Source: JAABRU01 sp041390465
GTDB taxonomy: Bacteria > Desulfobacterota > Desulfobacteria > Desulfobacterales > Desulfococcaceae
NCBI GenBank assembly: GCA_041390465.1
Contig: JAWKPW010000002.1
Coordinates: 62,001-126,000, forward strand
Reading direction: 5' to 3'
DNA length: 64,000 bases
The notes beneath the pieces are model-generated. The model was not told the origin of the DNA and did not search any database. It saw only the letters and a list, made by a program, of their open reading frames with translations. Numbering within the stretch: the stretch's first letter is position 1; the number at the start of each line of letters is the position of its first letter. This document shows positions 17,098 to 26,002 of this stretch, piece after piece. Position numbers and translations under genes: made by a program.

Positions 17098-18153
17098 ATG
17101 TCCATACGTGAAGATTTTGAAGAGCGTGAAAGACGTTTTATGTCGCCTCATGGCTGTCTGAGTTCCAAGTCCAGAGGCCGGAAAAATCCGGAACCCCTGC
17201 GGGATGTGCGCACAGCATTCCAGTTGGACAAGGATCGCATTGTTTTCTGCAATGCTTTCAGACGGCTGAAATACAAAACCCAGGTTTTTCTTTCCCCGCT
17301 TGGAGATCAGTACCGCACACGTCTGACCCATACACTGGAAGTGGCACAGATAGCCAGAACCATTGCGCGGGCCATGTATCTCAACGAGGATCTGGCTGAA
17401 GCCATTGCCCTGGGCCATGATTTGGGGCATACGCCCTTTGGTCACAGCGGGGAAACCGCTCTGAAGGAAATTTTTTCAAACAGCTTTGCCCATAATGAGC
17501 AGAGCCTCCGGGTGGTGGATATACTGGAAAACAGGGGAAAGGGACTGAACCTCACCCATGAGGTGCGGGACGGAATTTTAAAACATTCCAAAGGATACGG
17601 AAAAATCGTTCCGGAAAACATCAATGAAACGCCCTGCACCATTGAAGGCCAGATTGTGCGTTTTGCCGATATTATGGCCTATCTCAACCATGATCTGGAG
17701 GATGCCATCCGCAGCCGGGTAATTCATGAAGATCAGGTTCCAAAGGAATGTATTGAAATTATAGGAAAAAATCATCCGGACAGAGCCACAAACATGATGC
17801 GCGACATTATCTATTCCAGCAAAGCGGCAGACGGGGAACTGGTGCTGAACATGAGTGATTCTATGTATTCGGCCATGAGTCTGCTGCGGCAGTTTCTCTA
17901 TGACAATGTATACCGTTCTGACAAGGTTCACAAGGAATTCATCAAAGCCAAAAAGATACTGTCGGAACTGTATCATTTTTTTCTGGAAAATTCCTCCAAA
18001 CTGGAACAGGAACTGATCAATCTGGAAATGGAGCATCTGACAGATAACGGTCAGCCCTATGAACGTGTGGTATGTGATTTTATAGCAAGTATGACAGACC
18101 GTTATGCCATGAATCTGTATGCAAAACTGTTTTTTCCGATTCCAGTGGTGTAA
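17098..18153 (+). CDS. dgt: dGTPase-type deoxynucleoside triphosphate triphosphohydrolase (351 aa)
   Basis: An HD-domain enzyme that splits dNTPs into deoxynucleoside and triphosphate. The signature RDVRTAFQLDKDRIVFCNAFRRLKYKTQVF, then RTRLTHTLEVAQIARTIA, then ALGHDLGHTPFGHSGE supplies the metal-binding His and HD residues. The length of 351 aa fits the shorter dNTPase form (deoxyguanosinetriphosphate triphosphohydrolase-like protein). I use the ATG at 17098; a GTG at 17071 is in frame but adds an unconserved CAKKCEN stretch. It follows the type IIG gene by 64 bases. Related dNTPases can limit phage replication, but this form is also common in housekeeping, so a defence role is not claimed. 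Confidence 0.9.
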   Translation: MSIREDFEERERRFMSPHGCLSSKSRGRKNPEPLRDVRTAFQLDKDRIVFCNAFRRLKYKTQVFLSPLGDQYRTRLTHTLEVAQIARTIARAMYLNEDLAEAIALGHDLGHTPFGHSGETALKEIFSNSFAHNEQSLRVVDILENRGKGLNLTHEVRDGILKHSKGYGKIVPENINETPCTIEGQIVRFADIMAYLNHDLEDAIRSRVIHEDQVPKECIEIIGKNHPDRATNMMRDIIYSSKAADGELVLNMSDSMYSAMSLLRQFLYDNVYRSDKVHKEFIKAKKILSELYHFFLENSSKLEQELINLEMEHLTDNGQPYERVVCDFIASMTDRYAMNLYAKLFFPIPVV

Positions 18154-18194
18154 TGACAATTGACAATTCATAATTGAAATAACGGATTGCTGAT

Positions 18195-18776
18195 ATGATT
18201 TGGCCTTTTGAGAAATATGAACGGTTTTTGGAAGAATTGGAAAGCATTTTTGCTGAGATGGACGCAAATTATGAAAATGTCGCGGACAGATACGGTTTTC
18301 ATTGCAGCGGATGTGAGGACAACTGCTGCCTGACCCGGTTTTATCATCATACCTGGCTGGAATATCTGTATTTGCTCCAGGGATTTTCAGAATTTGATGT
18401 GCAAAAGCGGGAGGCACTGAAAAAACAGGCTGAAATCGTCATCCGGGAAATGGCCTGCGCGGAAAAGGAAAATCAGGCAATACGCGTGATGTGTCCGCTC
18501 AATGAGGATGGACTTTGCATTCTGTACAGATTCCGGCCCATGATCTGCCGTCTTCACGGCATTGCCCATGAACTTCATCCACCGGGACGCAATACAGTTT
18601 ACGGCCCCGGCTGCGATGCATTCACAAAGCAGACAGCAGGCAAAGACTATATCTGTTTTGACCGGACACCTTTTTATTCCAAAATGGCAGGGCTGGAATC
18701 CAAGCTGAAACAGGAACTTGGCATCAGAGACAAAATAAAAATGACAGTTGCAGAAATGATAAAGGATTTTTCATGA
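18195..18776 (+). CDS. YkgJ-family cysteine-cluster protein (193 aa)
   Basis: The conserved cluster lies at residues 37-45 (CSGCEDNCC), followed by the typical RVMCPLNEDGLCILYRFRPMICRLHG and a late GPGCDAF. This is the YkgJ/CxxCxxxCC family, thought to bind zinc or an iron-sulfur cluster; the biochemical role is unknown. The stop overlaps the start of a second YkgJ gene by four bases, so the two paralogues are co-translated and may form a heterodimer. Confidence 0.85.
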   Translation: MIWPFEKYERFLEELESIFAEMDANYENVADRYGFHCSGCEDNCCLTRFYHHTWLEYLYLLQGFSEFDVQKREALKKQAEIVIREMACAEKENQAIRVMCPLNEDGLCILYRFRPMICRLHGIAHELHPPGRNTVYGPGCDAFTKQTAGKDYICFDRTPFYSKMAGLESKLKQELGIRDKIKMTVAEMIKDFS

Positions 18777-19555
18777 AAGAAATTGATGCAGACAAAATTG
18801 CCCAACTGCCCGGCAGAAGACTGGGGGCAGGAGAAACCTTCTGTTTCCGCTGCCATCCGGATATTGGATGTTTTAATTTATGCTGCCGGAATCTCAATCT
18901 TTTTCTTTATCCCTATGATGTCGTGCGCCTGAAAGCGGGGCTGGGGATTTCCTCGGATCAGTTTCTGGAAGATTATACGGACGCTGTACTGCGGGAAGGC
19001 GCAAATTTTCCGGAAGTCCTGCTGCGCATGGCCGACAATGCGGAAAAAACCTGCCCCTTTCTCACAGATGCCGGATGTTCCGTCTATCCGGATCGGCCGG
19101 ACGCGTGCCGATCCTTTCCGGTGGAATACGGAATTTTCTTTGATGACAGGGGAAAATCCCAACTTCTGTCTTTTTTCAGACCGCCGGATTTCTGTCTGGG
19201 ACAGAATGAAAAACAGGAATGGACAGCAGAAACCTGGGCTGATGATCAGGAAGCAAGGATGTATCAGCGCATGACAGTTCTTTGGGCAGAAATCCGCAGC
19301 CTGTTTGGGAACAGTCCCTGGGGAAACGAAGGGCCGCAGGGACCAAAGGCAAAAATGGCTTTTATGAGCGCCTACAATATGGATCGTTTCCGGGATTTTG
19401 TTTTTCAAAGCTCTTTTCTCAAGCGTTACAAAATCAAAAATGATCATCTGATGAAATTCCGGAGAAGCGACACGGAACTGCTGAAACTGGGATTTGACTG
19501 GATTCGGTTTTATCTCTGGGGAATAAAGCCGGAATATTTCAAAGTCAGAACCTGA
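18773..19555 (+). CDS. YkgJ-family cysteine-cluster protein (260 aa)
   Basis: Cysteines at 24, 27, 33, 37 and 38 (FCFRCHPDIGCFNLCC) and the later TCPFLTDAGCSVYPDRPDACRSFPV form the YkgJ-type cluster-binding site. The C-terminal 90 residues are an extension, and its final 206 bases are duplicated exactly at 22566-22771, because the 3.2-kb tandem duplication begins inside this gene. Translation is coupled to the upstream paralogue. Function unknown beyond metal or cluster binding. Confidence 0.85.
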   Translation: MKEIDADKIAQLPGRRLGAGETFCFRCHPDIGCFNLCCRNLNLFLYPYDVVRLKAGLGISSDQFLEDYTDAVLREGANFPEVLLRMADNAEKTCPFLTDAGCSVYPDRPDACRSFPVEYGIFFDDRGKSQLLSFFRPPDFCLGQNEKQEWTAETWADDQEARMYQRMTVLWAEIRSLFGNSPWGNEGPQGPKAKMAFMSAYNMDRFRDFVFQSSFLKRYKIKNDHLMKFRRSDTELLKLGFDWIRFYLWGIKPEYFKVRT

Positions 19556-19622
19556 GGGCAGATTCGAGTTGCGAAATTGGAATCTGGAACAACAATAACA
19601 TCATTGCAAAAAGGAGGATCAA

Positions 19623-20390
19623 ATGAGAAAGAATGTGCTGTTTGTCATCATGGCGTTTTTTTTGCTTGCAGGCAACGGATTTTCCCATGAAATAACTGTC
19701 AGAGTGCCTGAAGGCAACACCTATCCCCCGTTTTTTCTGCAGAATGAAAAGGGAGAGTGGGGAGGATTGTCCATTGAACTGACACAGGCCCTGCTTGCAG
19801 AAGCCGGTTATACGCCGGTTTACAAGGCTGTTCCGTTTGGACGGGCAATCACCTACATGCAGGAAGGCAAAATTGATATGATGCTGAACATGACGATTAC
19901 AGAAGAACGGAAATCCTTTATGAATTTTATCGGCCCCCAGTTGGATGAGACCATTGTGCTGGTTGTCAGAAAGGATTCCGATTTTGCCATCACCTCGCTG
20001 GATGATCTGAAAAAGCTGCCAAAATCCATTGGGGTGGAACGGGGAAGGGTATATGGAACGAGTTTTGAGGAAAAACGGGCAGCGGATGAAGAGCTGAAAA
20101 GCAAACTCGCGGAAGTGACAGAGGTGGATTCAAATGAAAAACTGCTGGAAGCTGATCGCATCAGCGGTTTTCTCGGTTTTGGCTACAACACCTTTTATCA
20201 AATCAGAAACAATCCCCTTTATAAGAACTTCAAGGTGCATCCCTTTGTCATCAGTCAGGACTGGGTGCATTTCGGATTCTCAAAACAGTCTGTTTCTGAG
20301 GACATGCTTCAGAAGCTCCGGACGGCATATGAGCAGATAAAAGAGAAAGGAAGGTTTGAGGAAATCAGGCAGAAATATCTTGTGCAGTAA
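19623..20390 (+). CDS. Periplasmic solute-binding protein, family 3 (255 aa)
   Basis: Signal peptide at residues 1-21 (cleavage near FSH), followed by a type II periplasmic binding fold (SBP_bac_3): VRVPEGNTYPPFFLQNEKGEWGGLSIEL, then FGRAITYMQEGKIDMMLNMTITEER, then SIGVERGRVYGTSFEE. The length of 255 aa is normal. AAAGGAGG precedes the ATG. It has no permease or ATPase partner; the next gene is a chemoreceptor, which suggests a sensory use of the bound ligand (amino acid or small organic acid, inferred). A frameshifted second copy lies at 22836-23602. Confidence 0.9.
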   Translation: MRKNVLFVIMAFFLLAGNGFSHEITVRVPEGNTYPPFFLQNEKGEWGGLSIELTQALLAEAGYTPVYKAVPFGRAITYMQEGKIDMMLNMTITEERKSFMNFIGPQLDETIVLVVRKDSDFAITSLDDLKKLPKSIGVERGRVYGTSFEEKRAADEELKSKLAEVTEVDSNEKLLEADRISGFLGFGYNTFYQIRNNPLYKNFKVHPFVISQDWVHFGFSKQSVSEDMLQKLRTAYEQIKEKGRFEEIRQKYLVQ

Positions 20391-20464
20391 CACGCTGCGG
20401 CAGTTCTGAACAATTGATGCACAGCCCGAAGCAGTGTGGGCAGGCGAAATTTTTCGCGTATTCA

Positions 20465-20497
20465 AAAAACCGGATTTTTCGGAAAAATCCGGTTTTT
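20465..20497. repeat. Family-A palindrome
   Basis: AAAAAACCGGATTTTTC is mirrored by GAAAAATCCGGTTTTT. It begins 75 bases after the stop of the binding-protein gene, so it probably ends that transcript. Confidence 0.7.
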
Positions 20498-20508
20498 CTG
20501 AATAGGTT

Positions 20509-20644
20509 ATACCAATTCACCATTGACCTGATGCAGGCCGCAGATGATCCGAAGGAGTGCAAAAATTAAGCGGAGCGGTTTTTTGCACACACAGAACTGC
20601 GGAAAAACTGACAATATTGGATCAAACCAATGGAGAATCGGTAT
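20509..20644. repeat. MITE-like element, 136 bp
   Basis: Left end ATACCAATTCACCATTGA and right end AATGGAGAATCGGTAT are inverted copies of each other, the terminal signature of the dispersed family described in the findings. The interior is unlike the type I or II elements elsewhere. A copy lies at 23721-23856 in the duplicated segment. Confidence 0.65.
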
Positions 20645-20753
20645 TGCATTGAGGGCGGGGGAGTTCCGAACATTTGGCACTCCGGTACAGTTCTTTCTGA
20701 ATGTGAAAGAATTTAAGTAAGGCTCCATAACTTTTCGGGTGCAAAGTTTTCAG

Positions 20754-20787
20754 AACAACCGGATTTTTTCGGAAAAATCCGGTTGTT
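20754..20787. repeat. Family-A palindrome
   Basis: AACAACCGGATTTTTTC is mirrored by GAAAAATCCGGTTGTT, immediately upstream of the chemoreceptor gene, inside longer inverted arms. It may cap the 5' end of the messenger or stop read-through. Confidence 0.65.
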
Positions 20788-20849
20788 TATACCTGAAAAC
20801 TTTCGGTTGGGCACTTATTTGACAAATTCAATAAGGAGAAAGGCAATAT

Positions 20850-22211
20850 ATGACAGAAATATCTGACAATCGCTGGCGGGCAGGCATTCAGGTGAAACTG
20901 AGTCTGATACTGATCCTTGCAATCACATCGGTTCTGAGCGGATTTTCCCTGTTTTATTATTGCAAAACAAAATCGGCCATGCAAAAGGAACTGTGCTGCC
21001 AGGCTGATTTTTTTGCTGAAAATCTTTCCGCAAGTCTGTCGATGCCCTTATGGGAAATGAGGGAGAATCTCATTGAAAATATTATAGATTCAGCAATGCT
21101 TGAAAAACAGATATTTGCTGTTCTCATAAAAAATGAGAAAAAGACAGTCTATGGCAAAAAAAGAGACAGCAGTTGGAATATTGTCGGAACCTCTGATGTC
21201 ATATCAGGAAATTACTGCGTGAGAAGCAAGGCCGTTGCCTCAAAGGATGAGGAAAATCTGGGCACTGTGGAAGTTTATATGACTTGGAAATTTTTGCAGA
21301 AGGAGCTTGATCGTTCCGCAGTCGGCATGTTTGCCGTGTGTGTTGCTGTCAATATGTTTCTGTTTTTCATCACGTTTTTCAGTCTGAAAAAATGGGTAAT
21401 CCTTCCAGTCACGCATGTTATCAGGGGAATAAGCAGGGGAACTGAACAGATATTTTCTTCTTCCGGACAGGTGGCTTCCGCCAGCCAGTTGCTTGCACAG
21501 GGAAATTCTGCGCAGGCAGAGGCAAGTGAGAACATCTCATCCTCTTTGGAGAAAATTTCAGACATGGCAAAACAGAATGCGGACAGCGCTGCCCGGTCAG
21601 ACAGCTTTATGAAAGAAGTCACAAATATTATTGGGAAAGCCATTGATTCCATGAACAGACTGAAAGATTCAATGGAAAACATTGTCAGTGCGGGAAAGGC
21701 AACTTCCGGGCTGGTGAAAACCATTGATGAAATTGCCTTTCAGACCAATCTTCTGGCACTGAATGCGGCTGTTGAGGCAGCCAGGGCAGGTGAGGCAGGC
21801 GGAGGGTTTGCAGTGGTCGCGGGAGAAGTGAAAAATCTGGCAACACGGGCATCCGAAGCTGCCCGAAACACATCTTCTCTGATTGAAGACACATTGGCAA
21901 AGATAGAGACCGGCGGAAGGATTGCCTTGGAAACCCGTGAGAATTTCAGTGAAACCGCTGCGTATACGAACAAGGTGGGGGAACTGACTTCCCGGATTGC
22001 GCAGACCTCCAAAGATCAGTCTCACAGGATTGCACAGTTGAACCATGCGGTAAGAGAAATTGACAAACTGATTCAGAACAATGCGGCTGATGCAGAGGAG
22101 ACGGCTTCCGCTTCCGCAGAAATGAATGCACAGGTTGAAAAAATAAAAACCTTTGCAAATGAGCTGATCCTTCTGACAGGGAAAAAGCATATCGAATCAG
22201 GCTCGCCGTGA
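20850..22211 (+). CDS. Methyl-accepting chemotaxis protein (453 aa)
   Basis: A membrane chemoreceptor. One transmembrane segment lies at about residues 18-38, a short periplasmic sensor of about 120 residues follows, and a second membrane segment is at about 157-180. The cytoplasmic part is a long coiled coil ending in the conserved hairpin tip at about residue 298 (QTNLLALNAAVEAARAGE). The tip then reads AGGGFAVVAGEVKNLA, where most receptors have QGRGFAVVADEVRKLA, so CheA/CheW contacts may differ slightly. I see no clear HAMP domain. It follows a binding-protein gene, which may present ligand to it. A frameshifted copy is at 24057-25428. Confidence 0.9.
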   Translation: MTEISDNRWRAGIQVKLSLILILAITSVLSGFSLFYYCKTKSAMQKELCCQADFFAENLSASLSMPLWEMRENLIENIIDSAMLEKQIFAVLIKNEKKTVYGKKRDSSWNIVGTSDVISGNYCVRSKAVASKDEENLGTVEVYMTWKFLQKELDRSAVGMFAVCVAVNMFLFFITFFSLKKWVILPVTHVIRGISRGTEQIFSSSGQVASASQLLAQGNSAQAEASENISSSLEKISDMAKQNADSAARSDSFMKEVTNIIGKAIDSMNRLKDSMENIVSAGKATSGLVKTIDEIAFQTNLLALNAAVEAARAGEAGGGFAVVAGEVKNLATRASEAARNTSSLIEDTLAKIETGGRIALETRENFSETAAYTNKVGELTSRIAQTSKDQSHRIAQLNHAVREIDKLIQNNAADAEETASASAEMNAQVEKIKTFANELILLTGKKHIESGSP

Positions 22212-22341
22212 AATTCTTGGAAAAGCCTGTCTGGGAATCCGCAGGCAGTCAGGGCACAGGCAGCAGAGGAAAAATTTGCGGGAAAACAGCCGGTACAATT
22301 TTTCTGTCCGGAATCCCCCCAGTCTTGTGAAAAACCTATGG

Positions 22342-22375
22342 AAAAAACCGGATTTTTCGGAAAAATCCGGTTTTT
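22342..22375. repeat. Family-A palindrome
   Basis: AAAAAACCGGATTTTTC is mirrored by GAAAAATCCGGTTTTT, 130 bases after the chemoreceptor stop; probable terminator. A degenerate MITE end (ATGCCAATTCTCTGTTGAA) starts 25 bases further on. Confidence 0.7.
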
Positions 22376-22473
22376 ATACAAAATTTTATGTTTCATGCCA
22401 ATTCTCTGTTGAAAATATGCATATGAAACACACCCATGTCCCTCTCAGGAGGGGATTTTAAAAAAATCAGTGG

Positions 22474-22534
22474 ATACCGATTCTTCGTTGATTTTATGCA
22501 GTGCCGCAGGTTTTTTGTGGCTGCCCTCTCTGTG
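22474..22534. repeat. MITE-like element, left half only, cut at the duplication junction
   Basis: Starts ATACCGATTCTTCGTTG and matches 25689-25749 base for base, then stops exactly where the second copy of the 3.2-kb duplication begins. The complete element is kept only at 25689-25805. Confidence 0.7.
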
Positions 22535-22565
22535 GGAAACGAATGTACCGTAGGAATTTGCAAAG

Positions 22566-22771
22566 GCAAAAATGGCTTTTATGAGCGCCTACAATATGGA
22601 TCGTTTCCGGATTTTGTTTTTCAAAGCTCTTTTCTCAAGCGTTACAAAATCAAAAATGATCATCTGATGAAATTCCGGAGAAGCGACACGGAACTGCTGA
22701 AACTGGGATTTGACTGGATTCGGTTTTATCTCTGGGGAATAAAGCCGGAATATTTCAAAGTCAGAACCTGA
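22566..22771 (+). pseudogene. 3' fragment of the 260-aa YkgJ gene
   Basis: Identical to 19350-19555, ending with the same stop codon. It lacks the cysteine cluster and the first 190 residues, so it cannot make a working protein. It exists because the tandem duplication starts inside the parent gene. Confidence 0.85.
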
Positions 22772-22835
22772 GGGCAGATCTGAGTTGCGAGATTGGAATC
22801 TGGAACAACAATAACATTGCAAAAAGGAGGATCAA

Positions 22836-23602
22836 ATGAGAAAGAATGTGCTGTTTGTCATTCATGGCGTTTTTTTTGCTTGCAGGCAACGGATTTTCCC
22901 ATGAAATAACTGTCAGAGTGCCTGAAGCGCAACACCTATCCCCCGTTTTTTCGCGAGAATGAAAAAGGGAGAGTGGAGGATTGTCCATTGAACTGACACA
23001 GGCCCTGCTTGCAGAAGCCGGTTACAAGCCGGTTTACAAGGCTAAACCCGTTTGGACGGGCAATCACCTACAGAGTGCAGGAAGGCAAAATTGATATGAT
23101 GCTGAACATGACGATTACAGAAGAAACGGAAATCCTTATGAATTTTATTCGCCCCCAGTTGGATGAGACCATTGTGCTGGTTGTCAGAAAGGATTCCGAT
23201 TTTGCCATCACCTCGATGATCCAAAGTCAGCCAAAATCCATTGGGTGGAACGGGGAAGGGTATATGGAACGAGTTTTGAGGAAAAACGGGCAATGGATGA
23301 AGAGTTGAAAAGCAAACTCGCAAGTGACAGAGGGTATGGTGGATTCAAATGAAAACTGGTTGAGCTGATCGCATCAGCGGTTTTCTCGGTTTTGGCTACA
23401 ACACCTTTATCAACCAGAAACAATCCCCTTTATAAGAACTTCAAGGTGCATCCCTTTGTCATCAGTCAGACTGGGTGCATTTCGGATTCTCAAAAACAGT
23501 CTGTTTCTGGAGGACATGCTTCAGAAGCTCCGGACGGCATATGAGCAGATAAAAGAGAAAGGAAGGTTTGAGGAAATCAGGCAGAAATATCTTGTGCAGT
23601 AA
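22836..23602 (+). pseudogene. Frameshifted second copy of the family 3 binding protein
   Basis: Copy of 19623-20390 with many one-base insertions and deletions. Examples: an extra T directly after the first 25 bases of coding sequence, GAAGAAACGG for GAAGAACGG, and ATCCTTATG for ATCCTTTATG a few bases later. No reading frame longer than about 100 codons survives. The changes fall without regard to codon position, which suits sequence error at least as well as gene decay. Confidence 0.85.
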
Positions 23603-23674
23603 CACGGGCGGCAGTTCTGGAACAATTGATGCACAGCCCGAAGCAGTGGGCAGGGCGAAATTTTTCGTGCATTC

Positions 23675-23709
23675 AAAAAAATCGGATTTTTCGGAAAAAT
23701 CCGGTTTTT
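23675..23709. repeat. Family-A palindrome (duplicated copy)
   Basis: Copy of 20465-20497 in the second half of the tandem duplication, with a few base differences. Confidence 0.65.
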
Positions 23710-23720
23710 CTGAATAGGTT

Positions 23721-23856
23721 ATACCAATTCACCATTGACCTGATGCAGCCTGCAGATCCGGAAGGAGTGCAAAAATTAAGCGGAGCGGTTTTTTTGCAAT
23801 AATACAGAACTGCGGAAAAACTGACAATATTGATCAAACCAATGGAGAATCGGTAT
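23721..23856. repeat. MITE-like element (duplicated copy)
   Basis: Copy of 20509-20644 with several indels; both terminal motifs (ATACCAATTCACC and GGAGAATCGGTAT) are kept. Confidence 0.6.
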
Positions 23857-23960
23857 TGCATTGAGGGCGGGGAAACCCTGAACATTTGGCACTCCGGTAC
23901 AGTTCTTTCTTGAATGTGAAAGAATTTAAGTAAGGCCCATAACTTTTTGCAAGTTTTCAG

Positions 23961-23993
23961 AACAACCGGATTTTTTCGCAAAAATCCGGTTGT
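23961..23993. repeat. Family-A palindrome (duplicated copy)
   Basis: Copy of 20754-20787 in the second half of the tandem duplication; one base of the central loop region differs (TTCGCAAAA for TTCGGAAAA). Confidence 0.6.
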
Positions 23994-24056
23994 TTATACC
24001 TGAAAACTTTCGATTGGGCACTTATTTGACAAATTCAATAAGGAGAAAGGCAATAT

Positions 24057-25428
24057 ATGACAGAAATATCTGACAATCGTGCTGGCGGGCAGGCATTCAG
24101 GTGAAACTGAGTCTGATACTGATTCTTGTACAATCACATCGGTTCTGGAGCGGATTTTCCTGTTTTATTATTGCAAAACAAAATCGGCCATGCAAAAGGA
24201 ACTGTGCTCGCCAGGTTGATTTTTTTGCTGAAAATCTTTCCCGCAAGTCTGTCGATGCCCTTATGGGAAATGAGGGAGAATCTCATTGAAAATATTATAG
24301 ATTCAGCAATGCTTGAAAACAGATATTTGCTGTTCTCATAAAAAATGAGAAAAAGACAGTCTATGGCAAAAAAAGAGACAGCAGTTGGAATATTGTCGGA
24401 ACCTCTGGATGTCATATCAGGAAATTACTGCGTGAGAAGTAAGGCCGTTGCCTCAAAGGATGAGGAAAATCTGGGCAATTGTGGAAGCTTATATGACTTG
24501 GAAATTTTTGCAGAAGAGCTTGATCATCCCGCATTCGGCATGTTTTGCCGTGTGTGTTGCTGTCAATATGTTTCGTTTTTCATCACGTTTTTCAGTCTGA
24601 AAATGGGTAATCCTTCCAGTCACGCATGTTATCAGGGGAATAAGCAGGGGAACTGGAACAGATATTTCCTTTTCTTTCCCGACAGGTGGCTCCCGCCAGC
24701 CAGTTGCTTGCACAGGAAGGCTCTTGCGCAGGCAGAGGCAAGTAGAGAACATCCATCCTCTTTGGAGAAAATTTCAGACATGGCAAAACAATGCGGACAG
24801 CGTCATTTTCCGGTCAGACAGCTTTATGAAAGAAGTCACAAATATTGGGAAAGCCATTGATTCCCATGAACAGACTGAAAGATTCAATGGTGATAAAACA
24901 TTGTCAGTGCGGGAAAGGCAACTTCCCGGGCTGGTGAAAACCATTGATGAAATTGCCTTCGACCAATCTTCACTGAATGCGGTTAAGCCGAGGCGCCCAG
25001 GGCAGGTGAGGCAGGCGGAGGGTTTGCAGTGGTCGCGGGAGAAGTGAAAAATCTGGCAACACGGGCATCCGAAGTCAGCCTGAAACACATCTTCTCTGAT
25101 TGAAGACACATATTGGCAAAGATAGAGACCGGCGGAAGGATTGCCTTGGAAACCCGTGGAGAATTTCAGTGAAACCGTCAGCAGAGTACGAACAAGGGGA
25201 ACTGACTTCCCGGATTGCGCAGACTTCAAAGATCAGTCTCACAGGATTGCACAGTTGAACCATGCGGTAAGAGAAATTCGACAAACTGATTCAGAACAAT
25301 GCTGCTGATGCAGAGGAGACGGTTCCTGCTTCCTTGCGAGAAATGAATGCACAGGTTGAAAAATAAAACCTTGCAAATGAGTTGATCCTTCTGACAGGGA
25401 AAAGCATATCGAATCAGGCTCGCCGTGA
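24057..25428 (+). pseudogene. Frameshifted second copy of the chemoreceptor gene
   Basis: Copy of 20850-22211 carrying dozens of indels. The first codons (MTEISDNR) and the stop context are kept, but the frame breaks by codon 9. The hairpin-tip region is recognisable only in pieces in different frames around 24945-25050. Whether a second receptor gene exists in the cell depends on whether the duplication is real. Confidence 0.85.
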
Positions 25429-25560
25429 AATTCTCTTGGAAAAGCTCAATCTGGGAATCCGCAGGCAGTCAGGGCAATAGCGGGCCGGAGGAAAAATTTG
25501 CGGGAAAACAGCCGGTACAATTTTTCTGTCCGAATCCCAGTCTTTTGAAAAACCTTATGG

Positions 25561-25590
25561 AAAAACCGGATTTTTCGAAAATCCGGTTTT
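25561..25590. repeat. Family-A palindrome (duplicated copy)
   Basis: Copy of 22342-22375 shortened by several bases in the loop and stem. Confidence 0.6.
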
Positions 25591-25688
25591 TATACAAAAT
25601 TTTATGTTTCATGCCAATTCTCTGTTGAAAATATGTACATGAAACACACCCATGTCCCTCTCAGAGGGGATTTCTTAAAAATCAGTGG

Positions 25689-25805
25689 ATACCGATTCTT
25701 CGTTGATTTTATGCAGTGCCGCAGGTTTTTTGTGGCTGCCCTCTCTGTGTCCTTTGCGGCAAAACAAATCCGGCGGAAAGCATGGTTTCAAAGGAGAATC
25801 GGTAT
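25689..25805. repeat. MITE-like element, 117 bp
   Basis: Left end ATACCGATTCTTCGTTG, right end CAAAGGAGAATCGGTAT. The interior CTCTCTGTGTCCTTTGCGG is the reverse complement of the interior of the type I elements at 47917 and 58224. One base separates its right end from the left end of the next element. Confidence 0.75.
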
Positions 25806-25806
25806 T

Positions 25807-26002
25807 ATACCGAATCGCCATTGATTTGTTCAATATAAGTATAGTGTTTAAGATAATTTGGGGGTTCTTATGCAGGTTCTGCGTAGGTTGGGGTGAGGAA
25901 CGAACCCCAACAAATTCAAAGTGTTGGGGTTCACTGCATTCACCCCGGCCTGCACAATAATATTATCTGAAAGTCTGTATGTTTTCAATGGAGAATCGGT
26001 AT
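25807..26002. repeat. MITE-like element, 196 bp, carrying an inner GTTGGGGT hairpin
   Basis: Left end ATACCGAATCGCCATTGA and right end TCAATGGAGAATCGGTAT. Inside, GCAGGTTCTGCGTAGGTTGG...AACCCCAACA and TGTTGGGGTT...CACCCC form a second, larger inverted repeat (about 25875-25955), a different repeat type nested inside the element. The last T also belongs to the stop codon of the ATPase gene read on the minus strand. Confidence 0.65.

Larger units (their letters stand above)
20391..20849 (+). other. Intergenic region made of repeats
   Basis: No gene is seen. The stretch holds two family-A palindromes (20465-20497, 20754-20787) and one MITE-like element (20509-20644). The second palindrome is nested in a longer inverted repeat whose outer arms are AAAGTTTTCAG and CTGAAAACTTT (about 20743-20805). 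A good ribosome binding site (AAGGAGAAAGG) precedes the chemoreceptor start. Confidence 0.75.
19319..25749 (+). repeat. 3.2-kb tandem direct duplication (copy 1 about 19319-22534, copy 2 about 22535-25749)
   Basis: The segment from within the second YkgJ gene, through the binding protein, the chemoreceptor and the following repeats, is present twice in direct orientation. The first 200 and last 70 bases of copy 2 match copy 1 exactly (22566-22771 and 25680-25749), whereas about 22780-25680 differs mainly by scattered single-base insertions and deletions that break every gene. The junction at about 22535-22560 reads GGGAAACGAA then a diverged version of 19328-19343. Either a true duplication with decay of the second copy, or an assembly artefact built from uncorrected reads. 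Confidence 0.9.

Noticed and set aside
20465..25590. CRISPR array
   Set aside because: The repeated palindromes are not evenly spaced, have no unique spacers between them and no cas genes are present.
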